The notes beneath the pieces were generated by a model. That model was not told the origin of the DNA. It did no database searches and saw only the letters and a program-made list of their open reading frames with translations. A stretch of DNA of 64,000 bases from Isoetes taiwanensis (Eukaryota; Streptophyta; Lycopodiopsida; Isoetales; Isoetaceae): positions 5,813,962 to 5,877,961 of the forward strand of contig JAJEKV010000054.1 in NCBI GenBank assembly GCA_021234155.1. Reading direction: 5' to 3'. Within the stretch, counting starts at the first letter, position 1; each line of letters opens with the position of its first letter. Shown here one piece after another: positions 1 through 10,600 of the stretch. A program made the translations under genes and the position numbers.

Positions 1-2536
1 TGAGGAGGAGCATATGCCTTCACAATGCTACTAATGGTACCATCATCTTCGTCAGCACCAGCTAATGTTTTCCACTTACTTTTAGGGAACCACCCTTCTT
101 TCAGCTCTTCTGAGGATGTGTCTACCTCATCCAACAAGTTGATCACCTTCTTCCAATAATCTATCAATGCACGATTAGTCTCATCTGAATTAGTTTGCCA
201 ATGCTTGATGTAGTCATTGATGCCATCCTTATTCAATCCCAATTGCTTGACTTCTTCAGTTGGTTTTAGAGCTTTTGGTTGACCAGGAGATATCATAGGC
301 TTGCCATTTGCATCCCTGCACCAAATTTCTGCCCCAATCCACTTCTCCTCTGAAGGTCTCATTTTCCATTGCATGATTGGAATCCCTTCTCTCACCCAAA
401 AAGTGAATTGAAGAGGTCTAGAATGACCTTCCATGTCGAGAGCATAACCATCCACAAAACTCTTCCAATCAGGCACTTCTTCTATGAGAGATCCTATAGG
501 AGATGGATTTGTACATCCATGAAATATTTCCAATAGCCTGGAAAAGTTGGTAACTGTCTGTTGTCTCAATACATGACTATATTTTCCATCCTCATGAGTA
601 TGTCCGGGCATTAGGAACCCCAAATTGACTCTTTCAAAAATACCCACAGCTGTTAAGTAGGATAGGAAAGAAAACATCCACCTGTTCTTAATTATCTAGT
701 TGCAAGAGGAGCTTTCTGGGCAGATCTCGAGGTTTAGCACGAGATGTTGAAGCTCCAACATGTTCATTAGGTCCATTCCTCCTAAATCTTGCCTTGCTAA
801 ACTTTTCAATACTATTAGGGGTTCCATCCAACAATGCACTATGTAGTGCCTGGCTAGCTGTAGGATCCTGTAGGTGACCATTGTAACCCTTCTCATAGTT
901 TCTTAAACACCTCATGATACTCCCAATGTGAAAATATGGACCATCACTCCACAACTCTAAACTGAAATGGTCATAATAGGTCTGAGACTGCCCATGCAAT
1001 ATTGCCCCAGTCATTGAAATCTGCAAAGGGTATGATCTTCCACATGACTTAGGAATGTACTTGAATTGTGGAAGACAAGTCTTCTGTTGGTCCATTTTAT
1101 CATGTATAATACATAGATAGTTATTAGGTTCCATTGCAGATAAGGTCCTCCACATCCAATAAGTTGATCTACATGATAGTTGATCTGTCATATGGTCCTT
1201 CATATGTTCCCTTATTGGTTGCACAGTCTTATCTAGTGTCTCCTTCAGCTTAGCACATAAATTGCACTTGGCAAAGTTGTTTGAAGTTGCTATGGTCACA
1301 TGCTTGAAATGCTTATTCCATAGCCTACTAAAACTGGTTGGGATATAGAGGCCACCCAAGTTCCCAAGCAATGCATTTATTTCCTCTAATATGCTCTTCT
1401 AGCATTACAATGGGATGGCAATCTCTTTTCAACAATAACTCTACCCCTGTTCATCCTTCTTACTCTTATGTAGCATGTTTTTCGCATTGAAATCCACATA
1501 TCTTTCAAATATTTCCTTTGCTTCGGCTATAGTTCTTGAGGTAGGCCTTACTGGGCCGGTGTTCCCATGCAATGCAATTTTACTACCATTTTCATGTCTC
1601 TTTTGCCGGTTTGTGCCAAGAAGAGGTTGGAATTCCATGTATAGCCATCCATGCTTTTGAACATATCCACTTTCCATTCAATGGGAATCTTTTTCTTCTT
1701 TGATCTTTCATCCTGAATTGCATAGCCAAATATGGTGTACATGAAATTCCTCCTCGCTATCACACTTATGTTTTTGGAACGATATGTAGCTCTTGCTTTC
1801 CCATTAAAACTAGTACAAAAAAAAGTTCTCCTCTATTTGTGAACATTAGGTACTTTTTGGTCAACACAAGCTTTTACCCCAACAACATTCACTGAACATT
1901 CTAACTAACCTTCATCATCTAACCTTCATCATAGAGAACAATCATATCTTTTGGTGGGATAATGTTTGAAAGTTGGAAGTGGCCTCTTGCTACTTTGTGG
2001 TGAACATTATTGACAATGGTTCTACATCTATAGGAAACGTGTAGTTCCCCTCTTGGTTGAATACTGTCCCTAGGCCATGCAACAATAGTTGGAACCTCTA
2101 GTTGCTTCACACAAGCTAGGCATTCTTGTTTGCCTGAACCCTTTTCCTTCCAATTGTCATATAATTTTGAGATTGCCACACCTAACCTGTCCTCCCCTAA
2201 TCTTTCATCATTCACTGCATTGATAGGATCGGCTAGAACAATAATCCCTTCTTCTACTGCCTCTCTGTTGCATGCATGCAGGATCTTGACCTTTTTGTTT
2301 TTCCAATCGACCCGAGTATAAAGTACAATTTCCTTTCCTTTGGCACCATCCTTTTCATTTGGGGTCTTTTCCTTTTCTTTGCCATCATCAACATCATTTG
2401 AAGTCTTTTCCTTTCCTTTGCCATCATCAACATCATTTGAGGTATTTTCCTTTCCTTGGACATCATGTTCATTAGTTGGGGATTTCTCCTTGCCTTGATC
2501 AGCATCATTGGGGGCTTTTTTTTTAGCATTTTGCAT
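1..2536 (-). CDS. Gene X: DUF8039-like plus DUF7869 protein (copy 1, 3' end cut)
   Basis: Reverse-strand gene read as consecutive ORFs. From the start at 2536, a Lys/Asp/Glu-rich tract with repeats of the type DVDDGKGKEKT is followed by a stretch ending VAWPRDSI that resembles DUF8039. ORFs at 1763-1441 and 1371-688 carry a short Cys-pair region (CNLCAKL) and the DKMDQQKT-LPQF type signature that precedes DUF7869. The rest, from about 687 to base 1, holds the GHTHED signature. DUF7869 proteins are widespread in seedless-plant and animal repeats and are usually regarded as transposon-type; no enzymatic role is established here. The C-terminus lies outside the window. Frame breaks between ORFs may be introns or sequence errors. 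The gene diverges from the plus-strand leader at 3041. Confidence 0.7.
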
Positions 2537-2556
2537 GCCATTGACCTAGAATGCAT

Positions 2557-3040
2557 AAAAACATATAGTAAGTTAGCATATCCAAATAACCTCTAACATG
2601 TTCATAAATGAAAGCCTCATATGTCTTATTCTATTTGATCATTCTATTTATCCTCTACTTATAACCTTCAAACTTGTATCCTATAATAACCTTAGAAACA
2701 ACTTTTAAGGTTATTATAGGTTTGCAGTTTTAAGGTTAAGAAGTTTATTATAGGTTAGAAAATTTAAGGTTGGAAAGTTATTGTAGGTTAAAAGTTTTAA
2801 GGTTAGAAGTCTAATTCATGAACTTTTAAACTTATAACTTAACTATTAACTTAAAACTATTTTATAAACTTATAACTCATAACTTTTAAACTTTTAAACT
2901 TAATAACCCTTAAAACAATTGTCCTTAAAACAATTAACCATTAAAAAAATTGTCCTTAAAACAATTAACCCTTGTAATAAATTTTCGCGGAAGTTATAAT
3001 GGCGCGGTACGAAATTTTAAAAGCAGTTATTATTTCAAGT
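2557..3040. repeat. AT-rich imperfect repeats upstream of X
   Basis: No coding signal. The stretch is dominated by short degenerate repeats such as TTATAGGTTAGAAG, AACTTATAACTTAA and CCTTAAAACAATTAA, in both orientations. It separates the divergent X gene from the plus-strand leader and recurs at 37558-38040 and, diverged, at 33480-33860. It is not a telomere repeat. Confidence 0.6.
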
Positions 3041-3630
3041 TAGCATTCCTTTTCAAACTTTTCTCTCACACTTTCGAACATTAGCGCTTCTGCTTCCAAT
3101 TTCGGCATTCCAGGCGCTTCTTCTTCCAATTTCGGCTTGATCTTTCTCGGCTTTCTCGGCTTCTATCTGCTTCTCGGCATCATCAATCTACCTTCAATCT
3201 ATCTTCTCGGCTTTCTGGGCTTCTATCTGCTTCTCGGCATCAATCTATCTGCTGCATGACCTAAGGAATCGTCAATCTATCTTTCTCGGCTTCAATCTGC
3301 TTCCGAGCTTTTATCTGTTTTCGAGCTTTCGAGCTTTTATCTGTTTTTAAGCGCTTTCGAGCTTTTATCTGTTTTTATCTGTTTCTGCTTTTGGGTTTTC
3401 GGCTCGAAGGTTTCTACAAAGCATTCGGCTAAAGGTTTTAGCTCTCTACAATCTCTCTGGTTTTTTTGCTTCGGCTTGGAATAACAAAGTTTTCTGGTTT
3501 TTTGGTTTTGTGTTAAAGGTTCTCGGTTCTCGGCTCAAAGCATCTGCTATTCTCGGCTCGACTTTTGTTTTCGAATTTTGGTTTCGGCTCAAAGGCAAAG
3601 GCTCAAATCTCGGGTACAGAACACAAATAG
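3041..3630 (+). promoter_or_regulatory. Probable promoter and leader exon of cassette A
   Basis: C/T-rich tract with many TCTCGGCTT and ATCTGCTTC words. It ends in a block conserved before both cassettes (GGTACAGAACACAAATAG) immediately followed by GTTAGT, a good splice donor at 3631. The same block and donor precede cassette B at 13555 and 48530. An untranslated leader exon spliced to the acceptor before S1 is inferred from these signals. No transcript data are available. Confidence 0.5.
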
Positions 3631-3745
3631 GTTAGTATTTCCCGTTCTTTACAGGGTTAATCAAGGGGAGTGCTTTCTGTCTTAGACTTTTACATGCATC
3701 AGTCCTAAACTGCCCAGGACCTTCATATACAGATCTATTGCTTAT

Positions 3746-3960
3746 AAACATGTTCTATTGTTTATATGATCTTGCTCTATGATCTTCCTCTATGATCTTG
3801 CCTATATGATCTTGCTCTATGATCTATCTGCTCTATGATCTTGCTCTATGATCTATTGTTTATATGATCTTGCTCTATGATCTTCCTCTATGATCTTGCC
3901 TATATGATCTTGCTCTATGATCTATCTGCTCTATGATCTTGCTTATATGATTTTGTCAGA
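3746..3960. repeat. TATGATCTTGCTC tandem repeat
   Basis: Degenerate tandem array of 13-21 bp units built from CTATGATCTTGC, with interspersed TTCCTC and TTGCCTAT variants. Equivalent arrays sit in the leader introns of the other cassettes at 13780-13970, 38755-38950 and 48775-48960. Confidence 0.8.
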
Positions 3961-4320
3961 TTCCGCTCTTATTCTATTTCACTATCTCTTTTTCTATCTG
4001 CTCTAAATAATTAACTAAAACAATGAACTAAATAATGAACTAAACAAGGAGTATTATTATTATATATCTGCTCTATCTGCCTTCATTCTATTCTATTCTA
4101 TTCTACTGCCTTCATATTCACTGGCTTCATATTTTGAATTCTGCATTGCAATATGTAGCATAATAACAGGGGGTTACTTTTAGATTTTTATACGCTTTTT
4201 CATATGGTTTTTCTATGATTTCGTTGTTGTATTCGTTGAGGTGTACTAAATAGTATTTCTAGAGTGCACCCTTTATGGGCCGTTGATTTTCGTTGGTTGG
4301 AAAAATCCGAGGGTTGTTGT

Positions 4321-4480
4321 CTTTCTCTGCATGTGTTTGTGCATGAACACTGTGCAAGTGTGTGCATGTGCATGTGCACATGCATGTGCATGTGTGTGCA
4401 TGTGCATGTTCATATGCATGTGCATGTGTATTGTGCATGTGCAAGTGCAAGTGCATGTGCATGCGTGTGTGCATGTGTAC
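4321..4480. repeat. GTGCAT/GTGTGCAT microsatellite
   Basis: About 150 bp of alternating purine-pyrimidine sequence made of TGTGCATG units. The His/Met- and Cys-rich ORFs on both strands across it are by-products of the repeat. The near-identical copy is at 39316-39475. Confidence 0.9.
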
Positions 4481-5248
4481 TTGCCCTCTTGGATTCTTAT
4501 TGCCGGAGTGGATTTTACTACCATGAGATCGATTTTTTGCTCACACTTACAAAGGTATTTGTTTTTTAATGTTTCTTCAGTTAGCATAATATTTTTTTAC
4601 AAGGTATTGGTTTCCTGATTCTACAATGTAGTGTTTGCAAAAACCCCTTTTGTTTCCTTCCTATGATTTGTCGCAGATTCAAGTTTAGGCCCTCTGTTTG
4701 CTTTTCAACTCTTGGATATTTTCGCTTCGGATTGTTCATAGCGACCAGACCTTTAGCTTCAATCAACAAACGGATTCTTATGCACACAACAAAGCGGATT
4801 ATTCCACCCTTTTCCATGTCACGCAGATCACCAAATAGTGGCCACAAGAATACATTTATATTGTAGGTTTGGAACTTTAATCGAACCGTAAGGTGAATCA
4901 TGCATTACCTTTAAGCTAGAGATGGAGCATCCAAAATCATATGGATTGATAAACAATGGTGTCATTGTGAAAGAGAAATAGTTGTAGCGGAAGTAACAAT
5001 ATGTAGCATAATAACAGAGGGTTTTCTTTATGTTGTAAACTTTATGACTTTTCGTAATAATGGGATCAATCTGCTTCTATCTTTATGGTAACTTTTACTT
5101 ATGTTCTATTTGTTTTATTGTGATCAAATTCAAAAGCTACTGGTGTGATGAAAGCCTCAAATGAATTCTAGTTTTTTTTGTTTGAATTCTAAAATTTTTG
5201 TCACACAGGGGACGTCCTAAGGCCCGAAAGGCCAAAACTTTTTTTTTT

Positions 5249-5837
5249 GCAACACAAACCATTAACATCCAACATATAAAAATTAAATCCCCAACACATA
5301 ACAACCATTGACATTAACAACTAACACATAACTACTATTGACATTAATTAACATAACCATTGGGTCCAACACATTTAAATTAAAATCCCCTTAAACCCCT
5401 TTGGTTTGGGTGCATATTCACACGGGGGTGGCGTGAAGGCAAAGAGAGCCCTCATAATTGTATTTTGCACGCATTTAAATCAACACCATATAGTATTCCG
5501 CTTGAAATCTTATAGTATTTTTGCTAATCTTATTATACAAAGATAGCAAATTTTGTACTTGCATACCCCACAAACGAGGAACTTTACGTACGGTATAGAT
5601 TAAGGAATAAGGGGTGAATATGCCTATCCAACAGCTCTCGTTGCCCGGAGTCACCCCCGGTGTGAATATGCACCCAAACCAAAGGGGGTTTAAGGGGGAT
5701 TTTAATTTAAATGTGTTGGACCCAATGGTTATGTTAATTAATGTCAATGGTAGTTATGTGTTAGTTGTTAATGTCAATGGTTGTTATGTGTTGGGGGATT
5801 TAATTTTTATATGTTGGATGTTAATGGTTTGTGTTGC
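5249..5837. mobile_element. MITE/foldback element with ~185-bp inverted termini
   Basis: Left arm 5249-5430 is the reverse complement of right arm 5652-5837; both ends read GCAACACAAACCATTAACA from outside in. Each arm carries sub-repeats around CATTGACATTAA. The loop of about 220 bp has no transposase. Length and long TIRs suggest a non-autonomous Mutator-like or foldback element. No convincing target-site duplication is visible. It is present in cassette A of both units and absent from cassette B. Confidence 0.8.
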
Positions 5838-6109
5838 ATTATGCATTCTGGTAGAATAATATGTTAGAATGGCGATTTTGGGTTCCGATTTTCCACTAGG
5901 TTAATCGAAGCGCGCCAGGCGCGTTTTTAGTTTGGCTTTTCTATTTCATACGGTTCTATACAAATCGCGCCAGGCGCGTGTGAAATAGATCTGTGAAAAA
6001 AACAAAGCAAATGCGCCTGGCCCGTTTTGAATTATGTATGTTCAGAATCGTTTTATGGGGAGAGTAATATATCATTTGCTAATTACTTAATTTCTCTCGT
6101 TCTAGTGCC

Positions 6110-6530
6110 ATGGATTTTCCTTATGCAAATACACTGGTTGCTCCTAATTCAAATACACTGGCTGGTTCTAGTTCAAATACACTTCCCCTGGACGACCATC
6201 AACGCCGGATACCGCACAAGATATTACTTGATTGTGCCGTTTCAAAACGCTCAAAGAGAGTTGGAGAATCCATTAGGATACCAGTATCGGGGGCCATGGG
6301 AACACTTCCATCGCATCTCTGGACATATGCGGCTCCTCATGCTCTTAGTAAGGCTCATGCCAACAAATAAGTACGAGGATTTGATTTATAGTATCAAGGA
6401 TCGATACAACCTTCTAGTTTGGAGACTCGACATTCGCAGGGAAGATGAGGATCCCTGTCATATCGAGTGGTTCGTGTGGGACTTTTGGTGGTATTGGGCT
6501 GATGAAGTGGGCCTATGTGACATATTGTAG
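6110..6530 (+). CDS. S1, small hypothetical gene (cassette A, copy 1)
   Basis: Not recognised. ATG follows the acceptor at 6105 by four bases. The protein begins with Asn/Ser-rich repeats, then the conserved LPLDDHQR segment. A second frame carries LMPTNKYEDLIYSIKDRY and a Trp-rich C-terminus ending ADEVGLCDIL before the stop at 6530. Joining the two requires one frame change near 6240-6330. The same C-terminus occurs in all four cassettes, which argues that it is real protein. Expected length is about 125-140 aa. The break could be sequence error, a small intron or decay. Confidence 0.45.
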
Positions 6531-6719
6531 AGATAGAAAGAATTCGCTACCGCAAGATTTTTGCGTAAGAAGAAATGTACATATACTTTTTTTGAATATG
6601 AATACAAACTCATACCGGGCAATTTTGCACTATACTTTTATGTCATTAGTTTATTATGTTTTTTATATGCAATGTCGAAAACATTGAATCCTTTTGATGC
6701 CCTCCAATTAAGAGGACTG

Positions 6720-6768
6720 AACCCCAAGAAACTACATATTTTCATTAATGTGTAGTTTCATGGGGTTG
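6720..6768. terminator. Hairpin between convergent S1 and DUF8039 fragment
   Basis: Imperfect inverted repeat: AACCCCAAGAAACTACATATT pairs with AATGTGTAGTTTCATGGGGTT across a short loop. It lies between the 3' ends of S1 (+) and the reverse-strand DUF8039 fragment and recurs in every cassette. A role in transcript end formation is a guess from position. Confidence 0.55.
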
Positions 6769-6869
6769 ATATGACTGGCTAAAGAACATCAAAGAATCCA
6801 AAATTCACAACATCACGCAGATGTTATGATATATTCATTTTTTTTTAATATCCAAATATACATACCTTT

Positions 6870-7105
6870 TTCAGACGTTCTTTTGGCCATGCTACAAATG
6901 TGCCCACGCTTTCACCAATCAGATCGCACCGGGATGTCTTCTTGAAGAGCCTCATCTTCATAATTGCAGGTTTATAATGGAAATCTTACGTAAACTGCTT
7001 TTCCAAGAGGAACACCATGACACATAGAACTTGATTCAGATCTTCGATTTTACACAATCCTACTCTACAAGCTTCAAGTTTGTTGTTAAAAGATAGCATT
7101 CTTCT
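6870..7105 (-). pseudogene. DUF8039 fragment (cassette A, copy 1)
   Basis: Reverse-strand remnant alignable with the better copy at 50136-50564: the GLCKIEDL, PLG and FVAWPKER segments are present, but in different frames. DUF8039 is common in plant En/Spm (CACTA)-associated proteins. The remaining domains of such a protein are not found nearby. Confidence 0.5.
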
Positions 7106-7439
7106 CCCATTAATCGATAAAGAACCGTAATGCATTGGAAAAAATAGAGGGACTAAAAAATAGAGAACAAGAGAATGCATTCGGAATGGAATCACACTCA
7201 CCATAGTTCAGCAGACATCGAATGGGATTGAAGGCGGCTCGATCGAATGGGATTGAAGGCCTTCTAGACGGATCTTGGGCGCCGATAGTCGATTGTTCTT
7301 GGGCCTCGATAGTAGGAATGATCTTGGCGCCCGATAGTAGGTGGTCGATTAGGTGGTAGTAGATTGCCACATATCGCGCTTCTTGAAATTAATAATTAAT
7401 TGTTATCTTGAAATTGCACTAAAAAGAAAAACACAATTT

Positions 7440-7601
7440 AAATTTGCAAATGAGCGGGACGGGCGGTTAATTAAGGCGGTATAAATTAAAAAGGACGCGA
7501 ATTTGACTTTACGGTTGTAAATCTGACGGCCTAGATTATGAACGCATACATATAAGTTTAAACCAAAACCCCAGTCTCATAGTATCCGCACTTGCAGTTC
7601 T
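7440..7601 (+). promoter_or_regulatory. Core promoter of PMF-A (copy 1)
   Basis: TATAAG at 7551 lies 51 bp before the ATG. Upstream is a block with GAGCGGGAC, GGGCGGTTAA and AAGGCGGTATAAA, resembling E2F-type GCGGGA sites. The tract from ATCTGACGG to the TATA box is conserved before PMF-B (50900-50940), which supports a true promoter. Confidence 0.55.
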
Positions 7602-10600
7602 ATGGCGTCTAGAGGATCTGGCAGCCGCGGCCGAGGCGCAGGTAGAGGTGGGCGATAGCCCAAAGCACAAATCCCAAGCCGGAGGTCGGCCGAACAAGGT
7701 AAAGCACAAATCCAACAAGCCCGTGTAATTGATCCGCTTTTTTGTTCTCAGAATTGATTTATGTGCCCCTTTTTTTGTTAGGTTTTTAGGGTGTTTTTCT
7801 GTAATAATAGAGTAATTCTCTGATAAGAAGCATGTGTCCTCTAATATTAGAGTTCATATGTCCCAAAAATGTATGCAAATAAATGCTTAATGTGTGGCTA
7901 AACAGTATTCAGTAGGTACTTGTGTTTTTTATAGTTAGTTCTGTCCTCTGATGAAGATTCAACTCTTTAAGTTGTGGTGTTTATAGTTATTTGTGTCAAA
8001 GCCGCAGTTGAATAAGGCATTACATTAGTTTCTATATTTTGAGATGAAGATTCGACAATTTAAGTTGTACTTTTTATAGTTAGTTATGTCCTGAACATTT
8101 TAAGTAAATGAACCTGCTCTGTATTCTTTTCAAATCGCGCCAAGCGCGTTTTTTTTAGCTCCAATTAAGTAAATGAACTTGCTCTTTATTCTTTTCAAGT
8201 CGCGCCAAGCGCGTTTTTGTTGCATATGTTTCGACTTAGCATATATTTTAGCATTAAAAGATTAACCCATGTGCTGTAATTTCACAGGATCACAAAAGAC
8301 AAGCAAAAGAGGGAGGAACAAGCAAGGCGAGACCTCTACAGCCCAGAAAAATCAAAGGACAGATGAAGATGTTAACAAGTATGCACTGCAAAGATGTATT
8401 GACGTTAGAAGATACATCCGAATAATAAAGGCTCGTGGAACCTCCATGTCCGTAAGAAGATCTTATAGAGGGGTCGAATGGTATGTGGAGATATTCAAAA
8501 CGGTGGGAAGACAGACCTCATATTCATGTCAAGGGTAAGAGAGATCGATCAAAAAGAAGAAGTGGAATTCTTATTACATGCTAAGCAATGTGACGATTCT
8601 TTTTCGTTTATGTGCTAGTTGAAGTGGGCCAAAAACATAAGAAAAGCCTAAAGAAGATCAATCGATGCAGTGCTAGCTCTTTTAAAGAGACTACATTAAG
8701 ATCATACGACATGGCCGATAACCTCTTCAAATTTGGCTGGACAGTTGGCGAGCCATTGACTCCTAAAAGAATATGCGAGGGGCTTACAGCTGTTCGACGA
8801 GCCATTAGCACGAGGCCCTCGGGCAGTGTCTACTTACAGGCAGTGAAGGATAAGGAAGAAGAAAGCTCTAAATGCAGGGAAACTACAGAAGCGACAGCAT
8901 GCCTTACAAGTGACGATGACAAGGCCAGGCAGTTGGAGACGATGAGCAAGCTCAAAAAATATGCTGACAAGTATCCACTGGGCCTGAGCTTCACCCATCC
9001 AGTCCACGTGGATAGGCTTTTCAGGTCCACTAAAGCCATTTATATCAGCAGAAGGTATGACAAGCAGCATGATCGAAAATCCAGGGCAAGTGCCAATGCC
9101 TGCAGATGTAGTGCCGGCCGTACGATTCCAGAACGAGGAAGGTAATCATGTGGAGCAAGCTGGAGGACTTCATCGAGAATCCTGACATACATTTTATGAT
9201 AATAGATGGCCAGCATTCAATTGAGGCCCAGAAGGTTCTGATCAGGAAGGCACAGCATACTGGGCATCAGTTGTTCTATAACCTTTATTCTATCGTAAAC
9301 TGCCGGTTCGAAATGCTCAACAACACCGCCGAAAGTCAAATAAATAAGTGCACTCCTGAATGACATGGGAAAACATTCTTATACAAAAAGGTAATTCTCT
9401 TCCCTTATGTTTCATTTTCAGATTAATTATTCGCGCCAGCGCCGATTTCATATTAGAAACAAATTGCGCCAGCGCGCGATTTGCCCACTATAAAGCAAAG
9501 GCTTCACGGAATGGTAGCCGTCTCTCCTCAAACAAGCAAATCGCGCCTCGCGCGATTTCATATCAGAATGCTAAACGCCCCACGCGGGATTTGCCTGCCC
9601 TCAGGAGAAAAGGCTATCCGTCTAATGGCCAAGTCTCCTCAGGCTAGGCAATTCTCGCGTGACGCGATTTGCATTCTAATATGAAATCGCGTCGGGCGCG
9701 ATTTACTTGTTTGACGAGAAACGGCTACCAATCCAGGAAGCGTTTTCTCTTTAGAGTAGGCAAATCGCGCCAGGCGCGATTTTAAACTAGAAGGATTTAT
9801 TTTATTCACGATTATGAAGCTAACAAGGTTACTCCTTGCAGTCCCTATATAGAGCAACTTTGGCATGCTCGGAACCAGTGGATTGAATATGGGAAGCCAA
9901 TGCCAACAAGACAGGGCCAGTCCAAAAGCGCTGAATTCAAGTTGCTGGAGAGGACACTTAGTCAGACGATAATACAGGACAAAACCAAGAGCACCAGATC
10001 AAAGAAAAAAAAAGGAGATGAAAAGGGTGATGCTTCCGAGGAACCAACTGTGCCCAAGGATGCCTGCAAGATAGTATTTGCTTCAGATCCAGTATGGGAG
10101 AAATGGAATGAATTCTGGGATGCCTACATCGAGAAGAAGTTGCCAGATTCACAAGGAAGATTTCCTCCCCGCTGACACATCAATTTTGATATACATATAA
10201 CGTAGATGAGGAAGGCCCTGTGGATTGGACGATCAAGAACTCATCTCGCCCGATAGGTTAATCGAAAGGAAATCCTTTACAAGAAAACCTCAAAGAACAA
10301 AGGCTATGGAATCCTTTGAAGATGCATGCGAGGAGCTGAAAAAAATATTAGAGTGCTCAAGAAGGCGCTTGGTGAGGAATTACAAAGGCTTACGTGGAGA
10401 ATGGTCGCTGTCGGAGTTAGGACTCATGCAAAATATAACGCTCCAACCATCACTGAAGAAGTATGTCTTTTGGTCCAAGGACTTTGTCAAGCAGCCAGGT
10501 TGAAGAACGCTGCAAAAGATCGATGGGATTCACACTAAAGTTGCATCCGACTTGAAACGAAAAGTCGCGATGGTGAAGCGCACTCGTGAGACTAATCCAC

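Larger units (their letters stand above)
3631..6105 (+). other. Leader intron of cassette A (inferred)
   Basis: Donor GTTAGT at 3631 and pyrimidine-rich acceptor TCTCTCGTTCTAG ending at 6105, five bases before the S1 ATG. Contents are a TATGATCTTGCTC tandem repeat, a GTGCAT microsatellite, a MITE and two CGCGCCAGGCGCG palindromes (5911, 5966). The matching cassette-B intron is only about 0.9 kb and lacks the microsatellite and MITE, so most of the extra length is insertion. Confidence 0.5.

Noticed and set aside
2640..2990. Telomere-like repeats
   Set aside because: The AACCTTA/TAAGGTT words are irregular and do not form TTTAGGG arrays.
3746..3960. CRISPR-like array
   Set aside because: Repeat spacing is irregular, no unique spacers exist, the sequence is a degenerate tandem repeat, and the genome is eukaryotic.
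4200..4618. His/Met-rich and Cys-rich ORFs on both strands
   Set aside because: They are translations of the GTGCAT microsatellite in different frames and have no other sequence support.
9360..9866. Several 60-95 aa ORFs in the PMF-A intron
   Set aside because: They are artefacts of the large palindrome; both strands give similar peptides such as SKSRLARFHIRM.
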